Program-made: the position numbers and the translations under genes
Shown: positions 58,616 to 64,000 of the stretch, in pieces
Layout: every line of letters starts with the position of its first letter
Numbering within the stretch: position 1 is the first letter of the stretch
Notes under the pieces: model-generated
The model's database searches: none
The model's input: the letters and a program-made list of their open reading frames with translations, nothing else
What the model was told of the DNA's origin: nothing
Assembly: GCA_014529385.2 (NCBI GenBank)
Contig: CM043960.1
Location: 24,178,396 to 24,242,395 of the forward strand
Source of the DNA: Adiantum capillus-veneris
Taxonomy: Eukaryota; Streptophyta; Polypodiopsida; Polypodiales; Pteridaceae
Length of the DNA: 64,000 bases
Direction of reading: 5' to 3'

Positions 58616-58810
58616 TACACACACAGAGGGGTCGTCACCTCTACATACAACAAAAGCAGATCTTGATAAGTCACTAGCCTCATCTGGGGTTTCGTCTGCA
58701 AACCACAAACGAAATGCAATTTTGAACTGCGGCACCGCGGGCTGTTTTGAGGAGTTTTGAAATCCCACCAATCACCTGAATTTTGAAGCAAAGGAGGTTT
58801 CCACACGGAC
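57240..58810. repeat. Cluster of (CT)n tracts with shared flanks
   Basis: GCAGGGAGTATCTCT / GCAGGGAGTCTCTCT precedes two of the CT tracts. CTGTTTTGAGGAGTTTTGAAAT occurs at about 57641 and 58741. The long Arg/Glu alternating ORFs here are CT-tract artefacts. Confidence 0.7.
58381..58735. repeat. Tandem duplication of about 180 bp including (CT)n(CA)n
   Basis: Two copies of (CT)n(CA)n + GAGGGGTCGTCACCTCTAC + ACAACAAAAG + GATCTTGATAAGTCACTAGC + CTCATCTGGGG + CGAAATGCAATTTTGAACT. Confidence 0.9.
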
Positions 58811-59584
58811 CGGCCCCCTTTGAACAGCGAGTAATTCGCCGTGCAACCTGTCCCACCTCCACCATTGGGATTGATTATCCTCGCTTAATTAATAGATCTT
58901 GTAAAGCCCAAATAGTGGCCGTTATTGAATCATGTTGATTGATCTCTCGGGCTCTGTTTGATGTGCACGAATCTGCTTCACCACGGTTTGTAAGCGTAAA
59001 ATCACGAGACAACTAACGAAAGCATGCCAAATGCCATGCCCTCAACACCACCAAGGTGTCCCCCTTGATGACAACTTGCATCTTATGACACCACAACTGA
59101 GTACCATATGAAAAAGCACACATAAATTTACAAATAATACTTGGAACAAAAGAACAAGCAACAAAGGAATCACTTGTACCCACTTTTGTGCGACAATGAC
59201 CATCTCTTTGAGGGGTTGTGATCAAACTGTTATGCACAAGACATCTTCTAAAACATATTGTCAGTGTTGGTACATCCACCTCTAGGATGTATGTTGAGGT
59301 ACCTTGGATGCTAAATTGCAATTCGCTTTCATAACATCTGTAAATCTGTCCATAACTTTTTGTAATCCAACAACCCACTCTTCCAGCAGGTCTACAAATT
59401 TATTTTTGGACGCATGTGAAGATAATCCATGGGTGTTATGCATCATCAGCTTGCTTTCGCTTGTGTTTCTCAAGACAACCATTTTCCTTTATGTATTACG
59501 CAAGAAGATACATGAAATTTTTTTGACTACTTTTATAATATTTCCCTCAAAATCCAGTTGGTCGTCCTTTCCCTTTTCTCTTCC

Positions 59585-59633
<49 letters not shown>

Positions 59634-59783
59634 AGGCAATGTGGGAGCTTCTCTATATAAATCTCACAAGCCAGGGAAGGCGAATCATGAAAGCTAGACA
59701 TTGAGGCAATGTCTCAAGGCACTGTGGGCAAAGGGTGAAGGCCAAAATCTCCAGGGAGGTAGGCACAGAGCAAGACCTAGTGC

Positions 59784-59826
<43 letters not shown>

Positions 59827-61544
59827 CCCCAAGTTCTTCTCCGAATCTTTTTAAACGTGTTCACCCTTGGCTATCAACATTTATCCAAGTCATCACTAGG
59901 TGGCTTTGTGTGAAACCAAGTGCATAACAACTCCCCTAGCACCAACAACCTCTCACTGCTCAACAACAGTCTTTGCATCATCAGCCCTTTGGGAGGCAGC
60001 TATCAAGACGGCTACTTACATTGATGCTCACAAGGTCTACCACCACCACAAGCGGTGTCGAGGCTTATGAAGAACGCCATCCATGCAACCGTCCTATGAA
60101 CGTGGGTTGTTAGAGGATGCGGTGGAGAACCTTTAATATAGGAATTTATGATGGAGTTTTTATGTATGATTATTGTCTATAAATTAAGGCAGGTGTCACA
60201 CTTGGGCAAGGATGGCGGGTCAACCATGTCAAGGTCGAGGAAAAGAACAAAAAGCAAAAGTTGGCCTCCAACACATATTAGAGAGGCAATGTAAACTCCT
60301 TGGGAAAACGTGTGTTAGAAGGGCAGCCTTAATAACTCAACTAACTTCTCAAGGCTAGTGACCAGCCATAAAAGGAAACATATGACAACATGATGGAAAT
60401 TGATATTTGACAATTATCATAGAAAATGGAATCTCTACCGCATGTGTAACCACTCTCTGCTACTGAAATGAGAAACTTGTATTTGAAGGCTTGATATGAC
60501 AACAAATTCTTTGGCCCCAAATAGGGAAATACTAGGGTAGGTGCTTGAGTGACACGAACCTAACGGGGGGATTAATAAAAGTGTAATCATGGATGTGCTC
60601 TCAAGATTTTCCTCGCTCAAGTTGACAAAAGAGAGGGATCTTCTTTTGAGGGACAATGAAGGTGTCTTCCCAACAAAGGTATGCCAAGATAGCCTCTCTT
60701 TGCTGGCAACTTTCATGTGTCTTCTAGTGGTTCTTGCATTCATAACCATAATGCATTAGCATTTAAACTCAATAGAGACATCATTTAGAATATGGAGAGT
60801 TGAGCAACAAAATACTATTGTCTACATAGTGTGGACCATGTTTGCAAAATTGAGTGAGTTGTCTGCAGTGGAAATTTCTTTGATTGTGCTAAGATGTTGA
60901 TTTGTGCATTCCTTCTAACTCAAACTTCATTTTACATGGCTTCTATATAGGTGTGCTTAGGATGAGTTCTCTAAGAGACTCTATGTTTAATGAAGTTCAA
61001 AATGCTATTAGAGGTGACAGGTCTACATAAGCTCCTTCAGATTTAATTGGATTACTTTGCTCAAATTTTTGTTTCCTAGGAAAATCCGCTCGCTTTTTGG
61101 AATTGCCCGAAACGAGTAGGGGCAATTACCTGAGTAAAATTGAAAGATCATTCTTATAGGGATGTCTTGAGGACACCAATACAAGAATTAGACTCTAAGA
61201 CCTCTGCATAGACTAAACTACCTTCAGGGATACATAAAGGCACCCCAATTTGGATGTCTGGGGCTTCTTAGTTGGGGAGTTTGCAAAGGGAAGACTATGA
61301 TCTAGAAAGAGAGGTGAATAACGCTTGGGGGGGTCACTTAATAATTATGTGACTACCAAAAGGGGTATTGTATTTTTCATTTTTTCACACGTTTTCACAT
61401 ATAGAAGGGAACCATAAAATGGAATTGGAAAAATAATTACAGATTGAACAAAAATCACAGATAAGGAGGTTAAAAACTAGTCCTTGAACGCATGTGATAT
61501 AAACAATTTATACATAGTGACCCCCCCCCCGAGGAAACCGTGCA

Positions 61545-63274
61545 ATATATATCGGAACAATTCCCTGAACATTTGTTTGAACCCTTTGAATGGACTCATA
61601 TCCTAGGCACAATGGATGTATGTGCTAATGAATCAACACCTACACAATTCTGTGATGCAAAAGGCTATGACATAGAACCCACCCTATCCAAATGGTATTC
61701 ATCAAGATGATAGAGGAGCAATAGGTCTTTTTGGATCACTACTATGTGGTGCCACGGACGAGTTGGAAGAAGAAACATTTACAACTGAAGAATTTGAGGC
61801 CAAACTTCTACTAGGAAGAAAGATTTCTTGAGCTTCCAAACCAACATTGGAGACGTCAACAGAGATACCATAGAAATCGAGAAAAAAACTTGAGGAAGAA
61901 AATCACAAAACTCAATTCTTAATAAAAGTAAAAGTGGTGGATTGCATAAAAGACAAGGTAACTGAAAGGTATCCCAACTCGGCACTAAAGAGCGACAAAC
62001 CCAAAAGAAACCAAAAATATTACAAGCTTGAAACAACCAAGGGGAAAGAGCCTCCAATGACAAACATAGAGCGTAAGGCTAAATACAAAGAGTTGACAAG
62101 GATCTTGAAAGAAATTTGGACAACGAAAACGGAATCAGATAGCGATAAACATGGAGAAATCAATGTTCCCTCTCACTATAAAAAATATACTTTGCAAGAT
62201 CGCAGGATTATTGTCGAGCAACCATTATGACAGTCAATAGAACCGGGGAAATCATATGAAGGGCCCAAAAATGCAACAAATCAACCTAGTAGAGCCTGGA
62301 GAAGATCCAAGACCTTCGTACATAGCTAAGGATATGTCGCAAGAAGAAGAAGAGATTCTCATAAGGACATTGAAGGAATACAGAGATGTTTTTGCAAGGT
62401 CATATAGAGATATCGAAGGAGTGGATCCTGCAATAGGCCAGCATACCATCCCTATGAGAGATGATTCCAAGCCAAGTCAAAAAAGGCCATACACGTATAA
62501 TGAGACCATACACGTGGTGTCTTTAAAAAATGGCAAACTCAAAGTGTGTAAAATTTCAAAAAAGTGAACTCTGTCACTATACAAGATAGCCATCCTCTTC
62601 ACATCATTTAACATGTGCTAGAAAGGGTAGCTGGCAAGGAACCTTATAGCTTTTTAGACGGCTTCTGTGGATACAATCAACTGACAATAGATCCCAAGGA
62701 CCAACAAAAAGCAGTTGTTGCTACACAATGGGGAACTTTTGCCTATAGAGTCATGCCCTTTGGCTTGACCAATGAATCAACAAAATTCCAAAGGCTGATG
62801 AGCTATGCCTTCAAAGAATAACTGAAAAAATTCTTATAAGTATACATGGATGACCTTTGTGTGCACTCCACCAAACGAGAAAGTAATTTTGAGCATTTAC
62901 AATGTGTCTTTGAGAAATGTTGCTTATATAGGATTTTCCTAAACTCTAAAAAATGTGTTTTTATGGTTAGACAAGGAAAAATTCTTGGACATAATGTGTC
63001 TAAAAATGGCATAGTCATAGACATGAAAAAAGTAGCAGTTATTGTTAAGATGGCTAGACTAACAATAGTTAGAGGGGTTCAAGCATTTATGGGACATTGT
63101 GGCTACTATTGTAGATTTATCTACCTGTATGCTATGATTTCTAGGCCCATTTATAGCCTTATCACTCATTTTGAAGGGACCAACAAATGTGAAGAGTCAT
63201 TTCAAAATCTTAAGCGAGCTTTGATCTTAGCACCAATACTAAAAGCTCTCGACACAGACAAAGTATTTCATGTA
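61545..63274 (+). pseudogene. Reverse transcriptase relic of the second Ty3-type element
   Basis: Pieces in several forward frames. 62256-62567 has LKEYRDVFARSYRDIEGVDP (the pre-RT block before the fingers). 62615-62821 has FLDGFCGYNQLTID, then GTFAYRVMPFGLTNESTKFQ (motifs A and B, with Asp in A). 62843-62854 is YMDD (motif C), then CVHS, RQGKILGHNVSKNGIVID and FMGHCGYYCRF. The FLDG..GYNQ and GTFAYR style is that of non-chromoviral plant Ty3 elements, not the chromovirus at 41-50 kb. The VP-KK-NG-KL finger part is shortened. Homology stops abruptly at 63274, just before the RNase H. Confidence 0.75.
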
Positions 63275-64000
63275 TGTAAGAACCTTCTCCTAGCCCTTAC
63301 GCAAGGCCAACACCTCTAAGCCACCGACTTAAAAGATAAAAAATAAAAAGAAAATAATAGAAAGAAAAAAATGTTTGAGAAAATTTGGGCTCAATTTAAG
63401 CACCAAAGTATACTCACGAGACACTTCCGGCTTATGCCATGGGAACATGGACATAACCAATGCATAGGAGATCACCTTTTCATTTTGAGAAAACATTAGC
63501 ATAAAGGAAAAGATAAAGGAGAAATGGAGAAGATAAGGATAAGGTGAGTAAGTAACTTGTTGAGAAAGTTTTGATAAGTAAGATAAGTTGTCAAGATAAG
63601 TGAAAGCACTTATCAAACATGTGCATAGAAAGAGGGCTTCTCTTCTCATTTTTCACTTCTCTTCTTCATTTTTCTCAAGGTATAAACTTGAAAGGAGTAA
63701 GCTTGAGAACCTCTTTCACACACACCCCTCTTACACACACATACACATCTCTCCAAGAGAAGCTATGGCCAAAACCCTAATCAAGTTTTGATCTTCTTCT
63801 TCACACTACACTCTCCCTCTCCCTCTCCTCTCTCTTAATTCTCAATATTTCCATAGCTTGAATCCCCTTTGTCTCTTACCATTCTCTCATTCCAAGTAGC
63901 CAAATTGGTGGTCTTCAAGCGAAGTGAAGAGCCGACTACATCCAAAGCAAGGAGAAGACTAGACCATACGCACATTAAGGTAATTTTTTTTCTTGTTCTT
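63275..64000. mobile_element. Possible LTR of another element, running off the window
   Basis: RT/RNase H similarity ends exactly at FHV, and the next bases are TGTAAGAACC, a plausible LTR start. What follows is non-coding, with pyrimidine-rich stretches, and reaches the window edge. There is no second copy here to prove it. Confidence 0.25.

Larger units (their letters stand above)
55871..61544. other. About 5.7-kb interruption, microsatellite-rich
   Basis: It separates protease from RT of one element. There are (CT)n tracts at about 56394-56422, 57449-57472, 57563-57591, 58091-58126, 58394-58433, 58566-58595, 59589-59633 and 59786-59822. Apart from these and the duplication at 58381-58735, no domain is recognised. 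Reverse ORFs such as 59282-59482 and 59013-59378 have protein-like composition but no family. The ends show no LTRs or inverted repeats that I can see. Confidence 0.4.

Noticed and set aside
57495-58622. Reverse ORFs with long RERERE stretches
   Set aside because: Simple translations of CT/GA microsatellites.

Overview
The window looks like nuclear DNA of a land plant with a large, repeat-rich genome. It is moderately AT-rich and full of microsatellites. Almost all recognisable coding sequence belongs to LTR retrotransposons, Helitron relics or decayed host genes. Plant-type signs are a Ty3/gypsy chromovirus primed by initiator tRNA-Met, PLS-type pentatricopeptide (PPR) relics, GT-AG introns and many MITE-like foldback elements. 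I cannot name the species. A non-flowering lineage is possible, but nothing seen decides it. There is no rRNA, tRNA, CRISPR or prokaryotic operon.

Layout. 1-1072 is the end of a chromovirus LTR cut by the window edge. 1073-5620 holds two reverse-strand gag relics, one with a tandem duplication, and pieces of a MITE family. 6061-6950 is a palindromic purine/pyrimidine tract. 7487-12077 is a well-bounded LTR element (TSD GGCCA) whose only product is a 507-aa protein with a retropepsin-like domain. It interrupts a reverse-strand coiled-coil relic. 12643-14941 holds foldback elements and coding scraps. 16090-21200 is a decayed reverse-strand, intron-bearing host locus. In its transcription order it has a conserved N-terminal region, coiled coil, RING-like finger, acidic Lys-rich repeats and an FCP1/NIF-type HAD phosphatase domain, and one intron is filled with a GTACCAA minisatellite. 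22149-22860 is another foldback element, and 23985-25290 a PPR pseudogene.

28362-30000 has an 82-bp tandem repeat and a reverse-strand Helitron relic. 31466-37536 is a LARD-like element with 2-kb LTRs, no pol and TSD ACGT. 37700-38660 is a tandem array of about 190 bp. 40360-40850 is a forward-strand Helitron Rep relic with an HUH motif. 41286-50217 is a nearly full-length reverse-strand chromovirus (gag, PR, RT, RNase H, IN, chromodomain) that landed inside a (CT)n microsatellite. 50317-50834 may be a small two-exon gene. 51381-52150 is an old related LTR. 52990-63274 is a second, decayed forward-strand Ty3-type element, broken by about 5.7 kb of microsatellite-rich DNA and cut short at 63275, perhaps by a further LTR running off the window.

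How it fits together. This is nested transposon accretion. Only the 507-aa ORF, parts of the chromovirus pol and perhaps the small gene at 50.6 kb remain open. The two non-autonomous LTR elements would need enzymes from other elements to move. The most unusual items are the protease-only element, the composite RING/acidic-repeat/FCP1 locus, the zinc-knuckle variants shared by gag relics at both ends of the window, and the chromovirus inserted in a microsatellite.
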